From Candidatus Saccharimonadales bacterium (lineage in GTDB: Bacteria > Patescibacteriota > Saccharimonadia > UBA4664 > DATIHN01), in assembly GCA_035480635.1 (NCBI GenBank), contig DATIHN010000006.1:1-32849 (forward strand): DNA of 32,849 bases. The letters are read 5' to 3'. A program made the translations under genes and the position numbers. Positions 21,497 to 30,065 of the stretch are shown here, piece by piece (the stretch's first letter is position 1; each line of letters opens with the position of its first letter). The notes under the pieces are model-generated. The model was given only the letters and a program-made list of their open reading frames with translations. It was not told the DNA's origin and ran no database searches.

Positions 21497-22090
21497 TTAT
21501 AAAAGCCGATCAATTACCTCTGGCCAGTCGCAAACCCGAGTGACATTGGCTGGGAGTAGGTCCGACTGGTTCCAGGAGTAGTCACCAAACAATAAGGCTT
21601 CGATGCCAATTTCGGCCGCCCCCAAGCAATGGCGCAATGAGTCGTCGATCAAGATCTTTGTACCCATTTTGGCAAGCACTGGCGCTTTATCGGCCGTTGG
21701 AGTTCCCCAACTGACGCCGCCCACAAAATCCACGTTATTAAATGCTTTAGGAAAGTGATAGTGCACCCAGGCCTCGGTCCGGTCTTTGATTAGGGTCGGC
21801 CGGGCCGTTGCAATAACTAGATGATATTGATGCTTTAAGAGTTCAATTGCCTCCAAAGCGCCAGGCATCGGATCGTTATAGAATGCATCACTAATAATAA
21901 AGTTATCAATGCTCCTAACAATGCCATCCAAATCAGTGCCAGTCTGAGCCATCAGGGTTTCCAGATTACGTATTTCCATAATGGAGAGATCGACGTCAAA
22001 CGACTTATTGATATGGGCCTGCAGTAAATCATAATGCGGCGATAGTACGTCATCGATGTCGATGGCGACAACCGGTTTCTGGTTAGACAT
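21497..22090 (-). CDS. HAD-family 5'-nucleotidase-like phosphatase
   Basis: The 197-residue protein has HAD motif I DIDDVL (residues 11-16), motif II in TARP near 98, a Lys at the motif III position and motif IV IDDS near 150. The layout and the small helical cap resemble the 5'(3')-deoxyribonucleotidase (NT5C) group, which removes phosphate from nucleoside monophosphates. The substrate cannot be told from sequence. Its start overlaps the glyS stop by one base (TAATG), so it is the last gene of the minus-strand operon. No clear terminator follows before the mraZ promoter. Confidence 0.8.
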   Translation of the reverse strand: MSNQKPVVAIDIDDVLSPHYDLLQAHINKSFDVDLSIMEIRNLETLMAQTGTDLDGIVRSIDNFIISDAFYNDPMPGALEAIELLKHQYHLVIATARPTLIKDRTEAWVHYHFPKAFNNVDFVGGVSWGTPTADKAPVLAKMGTKILIDDSLRHCLGAAEIGIEALLFGDYSWNQSDLLPANVTRVCDWPEVIDRLL

Positions 22091-23466
22091 TAGAAATCCA
22101 TGAGCTGCTTCTCGATTGCCTTGCGCAGGTCTTTAATTTTGACTCGCTCCTGCTTCATGGTGTCGCGGTGGCGGATAGTCACGGCCTTATCTTCAAGCGA
22201 ATCAAAGTCGACTGTGACACACAAAGGTGTACCGATTTCATCTTGGCGACGGTAGCGGCGGCCGATTGATTGGGTCTCGTCGTACTCCACGCTCAACTCG
22301 CCGCGGATAGCGTCAAAGACCTCATGGGCCAATGGTGTTAGTTTTTCGTTTTTCGAAAGCGGCAGTACTGCTACTTTGATGGGGGCAAGCTCGGGTTTAA
22401 GTTTAAGCACCACCCTCTTCTCTCCCCCAACCTCTTCTTCTTCGTAACCGGCGCTCATTACGGCTAAGATGTGGCGATCTAGGCCAAAGGTTGGTTCCAA
22501 AACGTGCGGGATGAATTTATCGTTCGTAGTGGGATCGGTATAGCTCAGATCAACCCCACTGTGTTCGGTGTGATTCTTCAGATCGAAATCTGTTCGGTAG
22601 GCCAGAGCCGCAATCTCTTTTTGACCAATGCCTTCGAATTTGTATTCAAAATCAACGGTCCGTTTTGAATAATGGGCCCGATCAGCCTCCGGTACTTCTA
22701 GCTCACGGATGTCGGATTTAGCTAAACCGATCCGCTCAAACCAATCATAACTAGCCTTTTGCCAAGCTTTAAACTGCTCTTCCCAAGTCTCGGCTTTGAT
22801 AAAATATTCCAGCTCCATAATCTCAAATTCACGCACCCGAAACAAAAAGTCGCGCGGAGTTATTTCGTTACGAAAGGTCTTGCCAGACTGGGCCAGACCG
22901 AACGGTAGTCGAGGGTGCATGCTATCAAGCACGTTTTTGAAATTAACGAACATACCCTGGGCCGTCTCGGGCCGCAAGTAAGCTTTACTAGCTGTATCTT
23001 CCACTGGGCCAATGTTAGTGGCAAACATTAAGTTGAATTGTCGCAAGGGACTAAGTTCATTACCGTCTGGGCTCTTAAGTTTCAGCTCTTTGATTTTTGC
23101 TTGGAGTTGATCAAAGTCTAGTTCGCTTACGTTATCAACGCCGCTTTCTTCCAGCAAATGATCGGCGCGATAACGTTTGTGAGTTTTTAAATCCTCCACC
23201 AACGCATCTACAAACCCGGCACCGGTGTGGCCGCTGGCTTCCCAAACCTTGGCGTTCATCAAAATCGCCGTATCCAGGCCGTAAACGTCGCTGCGCTCGG
23301 TTACAAAATGGCGCCACCACAACTCACGCAAGTTGTTTTTGAGCAGAACACCTAGCGGCCCGTAGTCATAGGTGCCAGCCAGCCCGCCATAGAGCTCAGA
23401 ACCCTGAAACACAAAACCTCGGCGCTTGGCCAAGGAAACGAGTTGCTCTAAAGATAGTTTGGTCAT
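22090..23466 (-). CDS. glyS: Glycyl-tRNA synthetase, homodimeric type
   Basis: This class II synthetase charges tRNA-Gly. The 458-residue product has the N-terminal LVSLAKRRGFVFQGSELYGG, motif 2 FRNEITPRDFLFRVREFEIMELEYF, the RPETAQGMFVNFKNV strand, and motif 3 in LEPTFGLDRHILAVM; the anticodon-binding domain follows (KVAVLPLSKNEK..., VDFDSLEDKAVTIRHRD). It is the alpha2 type found in Gram-positives, archaea and CPR, not the alpha2beta2 type. ATGA overlap with the unknown gene upstream and a TAATG overlap with the nucleotidase downstream place it in a continuous operon. Confidence 0.97.
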   Translation of the reverse strand: MTKLSLEQLVSLAKRRGFVFQGSELYGGLAGTYDYGPLGVLLKNNLRELWWRHFVTERSDVYGLDTAILMNAKVWEASGHTGAGFVDALVEDLKTHKRYRADHLLEESGVDNVSELDFDQLQAKIKELKLKSPDGNELSPLRQFNLMFATNIGPVEDTASKAYLRPETAQGMFVNFKNVLDSMHPRLPFGLAQSGKTFRNEITPRDFLFRVREFEIMELEYFIKAETWEEQFKAWQKASYDWFERIGLAKSDIRELEVPEADRAHYSKRTVDFEYKFEGIGQKEIAALAYRTDFDLKNHTEHSGVDLSYTDPTTNDKFIPHVLEPTFGLDRHILAVMSAGYEEEEVGGEKRVVLKLKPELAPIKVAVLPLSKNEKLTPLAHEVFDAIRGELSVEYDETQSIGRRYRRQDEIGTPLCVTVDFDSLEDKAVTIRHRDTMKQERVKIKDLRKAIEKQLMDF

Positions 23467-23765
23467 AAGTTGAATTCTTCGCTAGATGTAATCTCATTAT
23501 ACTCATCTGCATCAATTTTGCCCAACTCAAGCAAACAATCGAGGTCAGCCAAAAAAGTCGTCCGGATTTCTTCGAAGCGCTCTGAGCCGCGATCCAACAT
23601 AATTAGCATGGTGGCCACACAGTCGCGAATAAAATCATCGACTTCCGCGAGCGTCATTAATTCCCCCTCGCAAGCTTTGGGGTTGGCTAGAATTCTCTCG
23701 GGTGGTTCCTCGCCAGCCCGCTCATAATCGCTCAGCCGCCAGGCCAGTTCTGATTTTGGATTCAC
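23463..23765 (-). CDS. Unknown acidic 100-residue protein
   Basis: The product is strongly acidic and looks helical, with one Cys, and has no signal peptide or membrane segment. No family is recognised. Reality is supported by its neighbours: it starts 9 bp after recO ends and its stop overlaps the glyS ATG (ATGA). SD-like AAGGAGC lies just before the ATG (bases 23766-23773). It may be a small partner of GlyRS or RecO, but nothing shows that directly. Confidence 0.7.
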   Translation of the reverse strand: MNPKSELAWRLSDYERAGEEPPERILANPKACEGELMTLAEVDDFIRDCVATMLIMLDRGSERFEEIRTTFLADLDCLLELGKIDADEYNEITSSEEFNL

Positions 23766-23774
23766 GCTTGCTCC

Positions 23775-24479
23775 TTAGGCCGCCGGGAAACTGCGGCCAA
23801 AAATGTATGCGTAGAATGTATCACAAACACCCAAGGTTTCAACTGCCAAAATTTCATCACTACTAATGAGCGCATTAAGGTCAGAATCGCAAATCCGGCG
23901 CCACAATCCCAATTGGTTGGCATTAACCCTAAAATCCTCCGGCCCAGCGCAACTGCTATCAACCGCCCCACCATGCTCGGGGCTCAGGTAGGCCTGCTCA
24001 AGTGCGCCACCGCAGAGGCTGCAAATGTCGAGCTGCGGCCGATAGCCCATTTGAACTAAAAACTGTAATTTAAAAAACAGTTCCAGGCGCTGGCTAGCTC
24101 CCGCTTGGTCTAAGTAATTCAAGCTATCGGCCAGCAACTGATAGAGGCCAGGTTGGGCATTGTGGTCGCTGGTCAAGCGCTCCACAATTCGAGTCATTAA
24201 AAAAGCTAGTTGCAAGCGATCATAATCACTGGTTAGCTGCTGGGGGTAGTGCTCTAATCTGGCCGAAGTCACAATATCCAGATTTTTACCCACCGCCAGC
24301 ATCAAGTTAGACTGGCAAAACAGCTCGACGTGGCCGGCTTGGCGACTCAAAGGCTTGCGCACACCACGAGCCACCGCCCGCAATTTGCCCCGATCTGGGG
24401 TGAAGAACACGATGATGCGATCGGCCTCGCCTAAGTTGTGCCGCCCCAGGACTATACCGCTGGTTTTATACGTCGCCAC
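23775..24479 (-). CDS. recO: DNA repair protein RecO
   Basis: RecO helps RecR load RecA on SSB-coated DNA. The OB-fold N-terminus (YKTSGIVLGRHNLGEADRIIVFFTPDRGKLRAVARGVRK) is diagnostic. The C-terminal helical domain has a zinc-site remnant: CSLC near residue 157, then SSC where a second CxxC is usual, so only three Cys are left. The 234 residues fit the family. It starts one base after the response regulator ends. With dprA and xseAB it gives this window several single-strand DNA processing genes. Confidence 0.92.
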   Translation of the reverse strand: MATYKTSGIVLGRHNLGEADRIIVFFTPDRGKLRAVARGVRKPLSRQAGHVELFCQSNLMLAVGKNLDIVTSARLEHYPQQLTSDYDRLQLAFLMTRIVERLTSDHNAQPGLYQLLADSLNYLDQAGASQRLELFFKLQFLVQMGYRPQLDICSLCGGALEQAYLSPEHGGAVDSSCAGPEDFRVNANQLGLWRRICDSDLNALISSDEILAVETLGVCDTFYAYIFGRSFPAA

Positions 24480-24480
24480 A

Positions 24481-24858
24481 TTAGCTGGCCAGCGTGCGCA
24501 TGACCTTTTCCACCACCTCGTCTGGGGTGTGGTGAGATTTGATCAAATAATCATTAACGCCCAGGGCCCCGGCCAACTCTTGGTTCATATCAACTTCGGC
24601 TTCACCCAGATTGGTTAACAAAATGACCGGAATGTTGCGCAAGTTGGAGCGTTTTTTAATTTCCTTTAAGACATGGAAGCCGTTTAGTTTGGGCATCAAA
24701 ATATCGAGTAGGATTAGGTGGGGCAGATAATTTTCCAACAGTTTCAAGCATTCCTCCCCGTTGGTTGCGACCATAATCTCGTGGCCCTCCAGCTCGAACT
24801 TGGCCTGATACATCTCCACCAAAATGGCGTCGTCTTCGACTAACATTATCTTTGCCAT
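24481..24858 (-). CDS. Single-domain response regulator (CheY-like)
   Basis: A 125-residue receiver domain without output domain. The acidic pair is ED (residues 8-9, then D10), the phospho-acceptor is in LLDILMPK (Asp near 56), Thr in LLTN near 86, and Lys in LIKS near 108. Position right after the histidine kinase makes it the likely target. It may act by protein contact or pass phosphate on. TATAAT lies 9 bases before the ATG, so it may also have a promoter of its own. Confidence 0.92.
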   Translation of the reverse strand: MAKIMLVEDDAILVEMYQAKFELEGHEIMVATNGEECLKLLENYLPHLILLDILMPKLNGFHVLKEIKKRSNLRNIPVILLTNLGEAEVDMNQELAGALGVNDYLIKSHHTPDEVVEKVMRTLAS

Positions 24859-24867
24859 ATATCCCCC

Positions 24868-24873
24868 ATTATA
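24868..24873 (-). promoter_or_regulatory. Possible internal -10 before the response regulator
   Basis: A perfect TATAAT on the minus strand, 9 bases before the ATG and overlapping the end of the kinase gene. No -35 or TGn is clear. Confidence 0.3.
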
Positions 24874-24875
24874 CC

Positions 24876-26837
24876 CTATGACTTCAGCAGCGGCAGCTGT
24901 TTTGCGATTGGCAATGAAAAACTAAACTTCGATCCCTTACCCTCACGGCTGGTTACCCAAATCCGGCCGCCATGCGATTCCACTAAGTTTTTAACAATAA
25001 ATAAGCCCAAACCGGTGCCGCCAGCCTTGACGCTCAACGGATTGTAAACCCGGCCAAATTTCTGGAATAAGCGATCAACTTGGGCGGCTGAGACCCCTAC
25101 CCCACTATCGGCCACGCTGGTGATCAGCTCATCACCCTGGACCTTGAAATCAATAATGACCTCACTTTTGGGCATGGAATATTTGATCGCATTATCAACT
25201 AGATTGACCAGGATTTGGCGCAAGCGATTTTCATCGGCCAGCACTAGGGGCAAGCGATTACGCCTGGTAACTCTAAGCATAATCTGGCGCTCAAAGCCTT
25301 TACTGGCGAGTTCGGTCACAACTTCGCTAATAATAGCTTCGATCGAAATTGGCCTGGGGCTTAAAATAATTTTGCCACTTTCGATGTAGCTGGCATCCAA
25401 GAGGTCTTCAACCAAGTTAATCATCCGCTGGTTACTTTGATAGACCCGGTTCAAAAAGTGAAACTGTTTGTCGTTCAGATCACCAAAGTCTTTTTTCAGC
25501 AACATACTTAGGAACCCCTTGATGGCCGACAGCGGCGTGCGCAGTTCATGCGACACAATCGAAATAAAATCGCTCTTGATTTCTTCGATCTCGCGGTCTC
25601 TTTGGGCATTCCGAATAATGGCGACTCCACCGGTCACCCGGCCAGCCGCATCAAAAACCGGCGAAAAACTAATTTCGGTCCAGACGTTCTCCCCGACCTT
25701 AGTTTTGATCAGATGCTCACTTTTAGTGATAGTTTTGCCATCGCTTAAGACTTGGGACATTGGAATAGTCACATAGCTAGACTGCCCGCCGTCAACCGAA
25801 ACGGCTCGAATAATACGATCAAAAGACTGGCCAACCGATTCATTGACGCTAAAACCGGTTAGTTCTGAAGCCGCTGGGTTAAATCCAACGATCCGAGAGG
25901 CCGCATCAAAAATCACAATACCCTCATCAGTAAAGGTAAAGACGGCTTCCCAACGTTCACGCCGCGAGTTAACGTCGTTATATAAGTTGGCGTTTTCGGT
26001 TAGCACGGCCAAGCGGCTGGCCACCAATTTAAGCAGGCGTGAATCATGCGAGCCATAGGGGTTTGAGCGACCACTAACGATAATTACTCCTAGAACCTTC
26101 GAATGATATTGAACCGGCACCACGATCTGGGGCGGCTCCTTGGCTAGCACGACTTCGCTTTTGACGAAGGCTTGAGCGATCGGATGAATATCGCTCAGAC
26201 GCAAGCTGGCCGGATGCCCCATGCTTTGATCAAGTGTAGCAATCCGAGCCAGCAGCTGCTGATCGGGCTGGTAGCTATAAATACTAACCATGGGTGAATC
26301 GAGCAGGACCCGGATCTTGCTTAAATACAGCGGGTACGACTGGTCCATCGAGAGCCCAACCACCGGACTCAGGTCTGAGAGTTCCGTCAATTCCCGCAGG
26401 TGGCGCTGGGCCTTAGTAGCCATGGCATTGGCCTCAACAGTTTTTTCGATTAATGGCGTGATGTCGCGGGCCACACAGAAGATGCCGAGGTAGGCACCAC
26501 CCCTAATAATTGGGTTGAGCGAAATCTGAATGTGGTGCTGGCCGTCAGCGGTATCGGCATAGAGCAAAGGGCTGGCACCTTGGTGCAGTTTAATAAAAGT
26601 CTCTCTGGGCTCGCGATCAAAGACCAAACCGCCAGCTGTTACCATGACGGTATTAGCCGCCTGTCCTCGTTCGCGGCCATCAAATTCAAACAGGTCTTGC
26701 CACAGTTGGTTGAAGTCAACGATCTTGCCATGATCGTCGATAACCATGAAACTTTCGCTGACATACTCTTTGATAACCTGCTCAAGCTTAAGGGCAGGCG
26801 GTGCTGAGGTGCGGCCAGTTTTTGCACTCTTTGGCAT
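24876..26837 (-). CDS. Soluble PAS-GAF-PAS histidine kinase
   Basis: The 653-residue sensor has no membrane segment, so it should detect an internal signal. In order: PAS (about 20-130), GAF (about 150-285), PAS (about 292-415), HisKA with phospho-acceptor His430 (SHELRTP), and HATPase with N box NLVDNAIKYS (545-554), G1 DSGVG (577-581) and G2 GGTGLGL (606-612). The ligand is unknown. It stands between a methyltransferase and its partner response regulator in a chain that also has xseA, xseB and recO. A 69-bp gap in front is the largest in the operon. A complete two-component pair is notable in a genome of this reduced type. Confidence 0.93.
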   Translation of the reverse strand: MPKSAKTGRTSAPPALKLEQVIKEYVSESFMVIDDHGKIVDFNQLWQDLFEFDGRERGQAANTVMVTAGGLVFDREPRETFIKLHQGASPLLYADTADGQHHIQISLNPIIRGGAYLGIFCVARDITPLIEKTVEANAMATKAQRHLRELTELSDLSPVVGLSMDQSYPLYLSKIRVLLDSPMVSIYSYQPDQQLLARIATLDQSMGHPASLRLSDIHPIAQAFVKSEVVLAKEPPQIVVPVQYHSKVLGVIIVSGRSNPYGSHDSRLLKLVASRLAVLTENANLYNDVNSRRERWEAVFTFTDEGIVIFDAASRIVGFNPAASELTGFSVNESVGQSFDRIIRAVSVDGGQSSYVTIPMSQVLSDGKTITKSEHLIKTKVGENVWTEISFSPVFDAAGRVTGGVAIIRNAQRDREIEEIKSDFISIVSHELRTPLSAIKGFLSMLLKKDFGDLNDKQFHFLNRVYQSNQRMINLVEDLLDASYIESGKIILSPRPISIEAIISEVVTELASKGFERQIMLRVTRRNRLPLVLADENRLRQILVNLVDNAIKYSMPKSEVIIDFKVQGDELITSVADSGVGVSAAQVDRLFQKFGRVYNPLSVKAGGTGLGLFIVKNLVESHGGRIWVTSREGKGSKFSFSLPIAKQLPLLKS

Positions 26838-26906
26838 GCAGCTAAACCTTTACTAAGCCCACCTTAGCATGCAGGTTAGGGCCGTCTCAAGCGTAAGCGC
26901 CAGCGC

Positions 26907-27389
26907 TTAATTCAATTCATAATAGTAGATACCGCGGGCCACCTTGGCCGCTTTGAGTCCTGGAATTTCAAAGGTATACGATAAGACTTTTAGTGGTCGT
27001 TCGGCCTCATCTAGAGTTCGAGCGAAACGCTCCATCTGGTGCCCGATTAGAAATATGTAAATGCAATCAACCTTCGGCCAGGCTCCGTGCCAGTAGTTCC
27101 CCCACTTGATGCGAGCCCGACCCCGGTAAGGCCTAAGCCTCAGCCAAGCTACCAACCAAAGCAAGGGATTTATTTCAATGCCAGTCGCATTTATGCCCCG
27201 CTTGGCGGCGGCTAGTAACAGTTCGCCACTGCCCGCCCCCAGGTCCAGTAAACTATCGCCTGGCTGGAGTTGGGCTAAATCCAGGGCTGCCCGGGCCGTC
27301 GGCTTAAGGGTTGGCAAATACGGTGCGCCCATAATGCCCCCAATCGCAAACATGATCGCAACCACCAAAAGGCCAGCCAAAACTAGCAT
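26907..27389 (-). CDS. Membrane-anchored SAM-dependent methyltransferase
   Basis: The 160-residue protein starts with one hydrophobic segment (about 2-20, LVLAGLLVVAIMFAIGGIMG), then a Rossmann methyltransferase core: LLDLGAGSGELLLAAAKRG (motif I), ATGIEINP (acidic motif), and WGNYWHG with a poor motif IV. It resembles small anchored methyltransferases of unknown substrate, possibly lipid or quinone-like. The ATG directly abuts the xseB stop. A palindrome TAAGCGC-CA-GCGCTTA overlaps its own stop codon (26894-26909). Confidence 0.8.
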   Translation of the reverse strand: MLVLAGLLVVAIMFAIGGIMGAPYLPTLKPTARAALDLAQLQPGDSLLDLGAGSGELLLAAAKRGINATGIEINPLLWLVAWLRLRPYRGRARIKWGNYWHGAWPKVDCIYIFLIGHQMERFARTLDEAERPLKVLSYTFEIPGLKAAKVARGIYYYELN

Positions 27390-27644
27390 CTAAAATAGTT
27401 TGGAGTCGGCGGAGTTAGTTGGTTCTTCGTCAGGTTGCGGTGCATCATACTTGGCCTTGATTTTTTCGACCCGATTTTCGACCTGATCCAAATGAGTCCG
27501 CAGTTTTTCGGCTAGCTCCATGCCCCGTTCAAATTTCTTGAGGCCTTCATCTAAATCCACTTGCTCACTCTCAAACCAAGTCGTAATGGCCTCGAGTTCC
27601 GTGAGTCCTGCCCCAAAATCAAAGTTGTCGGATGGTTTAGTCAA
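27390..27644 (-). CDS. xseB: Exodeoxyribonuclease VII small subunit
   Basis: XseB binds XseA to form ExoVII, which degrades single-stranded DNA. The 84-residue product has the family core FGAGLTELEAITTWFESEQVDLDEGLKKFERGMELAEKLRTHLDQVENRVEKI. The start overlaps the xseA end by 8 bp, which keeps the two subunits coupled. The acidic tail is short. Confidence 0.94.
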   Translation of the reverse strand: MTKPSDNFDFGAGLTELEAITTWFESEQVDLDEGLKKFERGMELAEKLRTHLDQVENRVEKIKAKYDAPQPDEEPTNSADSKLF

Positions 27645-28800
27645 CTTTTGCCCCCAAGCTACCTTTGGCCAATTGTATCATGAGCGGATCTCCAGCCTTC
27701 AGACCAGCTGGTCCTTTGATGATGCGCTGACCATGACGAACTATTGCATAGCCGCGAGCCAGCGTGGCCGTCGGGTTATAGCCAGTTAATAAGCGACTCA
27801 GTGCATCGACATTTTGCCGCTGCTCTCGCATATGATTTTGAGCCGTTTGCAAGCCGCGGCCCAGCTGATTAACTAAACCAGTTAGTAACTGCCGTGGCCG
27901 ATCGATAAAACGCTCCAAGCGTAATTGCGATCGGTCTAAGAGCTGAATCATGGCTTCGAGATGTTGATTAAAATGCAGGCGGTTGGCTTGATTCAAATGA
28001 TTAATTTTCGCTAAAATCTCCCGCCGATCGGGCACAACTAGCCTAGCCGCGTCGGTCGGTGTGGCGGCCCGCAGATCAGCCGCTAGATCAGCAAGGCCCA
28101 CGTCGACTTCGTGCCCCACACCCACAATGGTTGGCGTGCGGCTAGCAGCGACGGCCCGTACCACCGGCTCAGTACTAAAGGCCGCTAGATCCTCCAAGCT
28201 GCCGCCCCCGCGAATGACCACAATCACATCGAGCGGGTCTGAGAGTTGGTTTAAGTGGGTCAAAGCCGCCACCACACTATCTGGAGCCGACTTGCCCTGC
28301 ACCGTAACATCGGCTAAGACTATGTCTAACCCACCCCAACGGGCCCCCAGCACTTTAATAAAATCAGCGTAGGCTGCTGACCCAGCTGAGGTCACTAGCC
28401 CAATTCGCTTGGGAAAGTTTGGCAAGGGCCGTTTGCGAGCTGGTTCAAACAGCCCTTCAGCCTCTAACTTGGCTTTGAGTAATTCGAGAGCGCGCTTGAG
28501 CTCGCCTTCACCGGCCAGCTCAACCTCTTTGACTGTGAAGCTAAATTTACCCCAATTTAGCAGCTTCGGGCTGCCTGTCACCCTAATACTCATACCATCT
28601 TCAATTGGCACTTTAAGGCTAAAAACCGGGGTAAAACAGGGCAAAGTCGCCGTCTCGTCCTTTAGATCAAAGAAGGCCCATTTGCCCTGATTGACCTTGT
28701 AACCAGAGACTTCGCCCTCGATCGTCACCGCAGGATATGCAAACCCAAGGGTCTCATTTAGGATAGCAATAAAGGCGCTGACTGAGATACTTACTTCCAT
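27637..28800 (-). CDS. xseA: Exodeoxyribonuclease VII large subunit
   Basis: XseA carries the nuclease site. An OB-fold (about 1-95, VSGYKVNQGKWAFFDLKDE) is followed by the catalytic domain (RIGLVTSAGSAAYADFIKVL, VVIRGGGSLEDLAAFSTEPVVRAV, VGHEVDVGLADLAADLRAATPTDAA), and then a helical region and the final beta motif LARGYAIV. At 387 residues it is shorter than E. coli XseA (456), with a reduced coiled-coil part. The ATG directly follows the stop of the flippase-like gene. Confidence 0.96.
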   Translation of the reverse strand: MEVSISVSAFIAILNETLGFAYPAVTIEGEVSGYKVNQGKWAFFDLKDETATLPCFTPVFSLKVPIEDGMSIRVTGSPKLLNWGKFSFTVKEVELAGEGELKRALELLKAKLEAEGLFEPARKRPLPNFPKRIGLVTSAGSAAYADFIKVLGARWGGLDIVLADVTVQGKSAPDSVVAALTHLNQLSDPLDVIVVIRGGGSLEDLAAFSTEPVVRAVAASRTPTIVGVGHEVDVGLADLAADLRAATPTDAARLVVPDRREILAKINHLNQANRLHFNQHLEAMIQLLDRSQLRLERFIDRPRQLLTGLVNQLGRGLQTAQNHMREQRQNVDALSRLLTGYNPTATLARGYAIVRHGQRIIKGPAGLKAGDPLMIQLAKGSLGAKVD

Positions 28801-29796
28801 CTATAGAGTCTTCCGATAATAGTAATACCCAACCGGCAGGAAAATGATGGCATTTAGGACCCGATAGACCAAAACTCCTGCAAAACTAACATCAAAGGGC
28901 ACCCCCAGGGCCACTAATGACCCAATCATGGTGGCTTCATAAACCCCGGCCCCACCAGTAATTGGCGAAATTAGGCTAACGATGTTGGCTAGCGTGTAGG
29001 CTGTTACCATGACGCCCGGGTTTAGGGCCTGGCCGAAGGCCAAAAAAACCACATAAACGGTGGCTACTTCGGCCACGTTTGCACCCAAGCTATACAAAAA
29101 CGGCAGGCGCCAATGACCGCGCTGTTCTCCCAACACTTCATAACCATGATAAAACTCATCGAAGAAATGTTCGCTTTGAGCTTCACTGATGACGCTGCCA
29201 CGGTGGCGAAAGACGGCTCTAGCGGTCCGATTAATGAAGCCAACGATGGCCCGGCCCACCCGCTCAACTTTTTTGCGATCAGCAATTATAACGATAATGA
29301 CCAGACTAAAAATCAGAATTCCCAGGACCAGCAGCATCATGAAGCGAACTGAACCTTGATCGAGCTGGCCGGTCAAAAAGAGCAGGAGGAAGCCTAAGGC
29401 TAGCACCACCAGAAATGATCCGACGGTAAAGCCGTAGCTGAGCAATTGTGATAGCGTTGTTTTCCCAGGTGGGACTTGATCGCTAAGGCTATTAGATAGA
29501 TACGATGCCCCTACAATCCCACCGGAGGGAAAGGCCTGGTTCACAAAGTTTAAGGCCATGGCTCGCTCTAGTAACGGTCGAGTAGCCAAATAATAACCAA
29601 AGATCGCAAAAAAGCTTTGATAGTATTTAGCATTAAACCAATAGCTCAGTACTTGCATCGGTATAAGCAGTAACAAAATATACCAATTAGCCCCGCGTAA
29701 TAGATGCGGCACCTGGCCGATCTTGGCTCGACTCAAAAATATTAAGCTGGCTAAGGCAAGTAATCCAACCCACTGCAGGATGCGTCGAAAGGTCAT
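28801..29796 (-). CDS. Flippase-like membrane protein (LPG synthase TM / UPF0104 family)
   Basis: The 331-residue protein has about eight membrane segments and the family signature NQAFPSGGIVGASYLS, plus SPITGGAGVYEATMIGSLVALGV near the C-terminus. This family is the membrane half of MprF-like lysylphosphatidylglycerol synthases, and stand-alone members are thought to move lipids across the membrane. No synthase domain is attached, so the substrate is unknown. It is the first gene of the long minus-strand operon. TATAAT with TGG sits 6 bases before the ATG. Confidence 0.85.
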   Translation of the reverse strand: MTFRRILQWVGLLALASLIFLSRAKIGQVPHLLRGANWYILLLLIPMQVLSYWFNAKYYQSFFAIFGYYLATRPLLERAMALNFVNQAFPSGGIVGASYLSNSLSDQVPPGKTTLSQLLSYGFTVGSFLVVLALGFLLLFLTGQLDQGSVRFMMLLVLGILIFSLVIIVIIADRKKVERVGRAIVGFINRTARAVFRHRGSVISEAQSEHFFDEFYHGYEVLGEQRGHWRLPFLYSLGANVAEVATVYVVFLAFGQALNPGVMVTAYTLANIVSLISPITGGAGVYEATMIGSLVALGVPFDVSFAGVLVYRVLNAIIFLPVGYYYYRKTL

Positions 29797-29802
29797 GCAC
29801 AG

Positions 29803-29808
29803 ATTATA
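29803..29808 (-). promoter_or_regulatory. Extended -10 promoter giving a leaderless mRNA (operon head)
   Basis: Minus-strand TGG-TATAAT, 6 bases before the ATG of the flippase-like gene (29796). The expected transcription start is the A of the ATG. It faces a second such promoter inside a 40-bp gap. Confidence 0.7.
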
Positions 29809-29824
29809 CCAAAAGCGGATTTGA

Positions 29825-29830
29825 TATGAT
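29825..29830 (+). promoter_or_regulatory. Extended -10 promoter for the 29837 gene
   Basis: Plus-strand TGA-TATGAT, 6 bases before the ATG at 29837. No -35 is recognised; the extended TGn may replace it. Confidence 0.6.
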
Positions 29831-29836
29831 TAACCA

Positions 29837-30064
29837 ATGAAGGTTGTAAATAATATTGCAATGGCAGTCTTTGGGCTAGTCCTGACTTTAATCAGCGTCC
29901 TAACCTTTGCATCTGCCAGTAGCCTGGTTGAGGCCAGCCGTGGTTGGGGGGCCTTGTTCGGGCTAAACTTCTTTGTGGTTGCTCTAATCGGTTTTGTTAT
30001 CTTACTTGATATTATGTATCTGGCCGTACTAATGCACATTTTGGCTGCTAGAAGAGTCAAATAG
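29837..30064 (+). CDS. Small two-segment membrane protein, unknown
   Basis: A 75-residue protein with two hydrophobic segments (about 8-30 and 43-68) joined by a short loop SLVEASRGWGALFG. It ends with a basic ARRVK. No family is recognised. It is headed by an extended -10 promoter and stops one base before the Trm11-like gene, so the pair is co-transcribed. It is divergent from the flippase-like gene. Confidence 0.7.
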   Translation: MKVVNNIAMAVFGLVLTLISVLTFASASSLVEASRGWGALFGLNFFVVALIGFVILLDIMYLAVLMHILAARRVK

Positions 30065-30065
30065 C

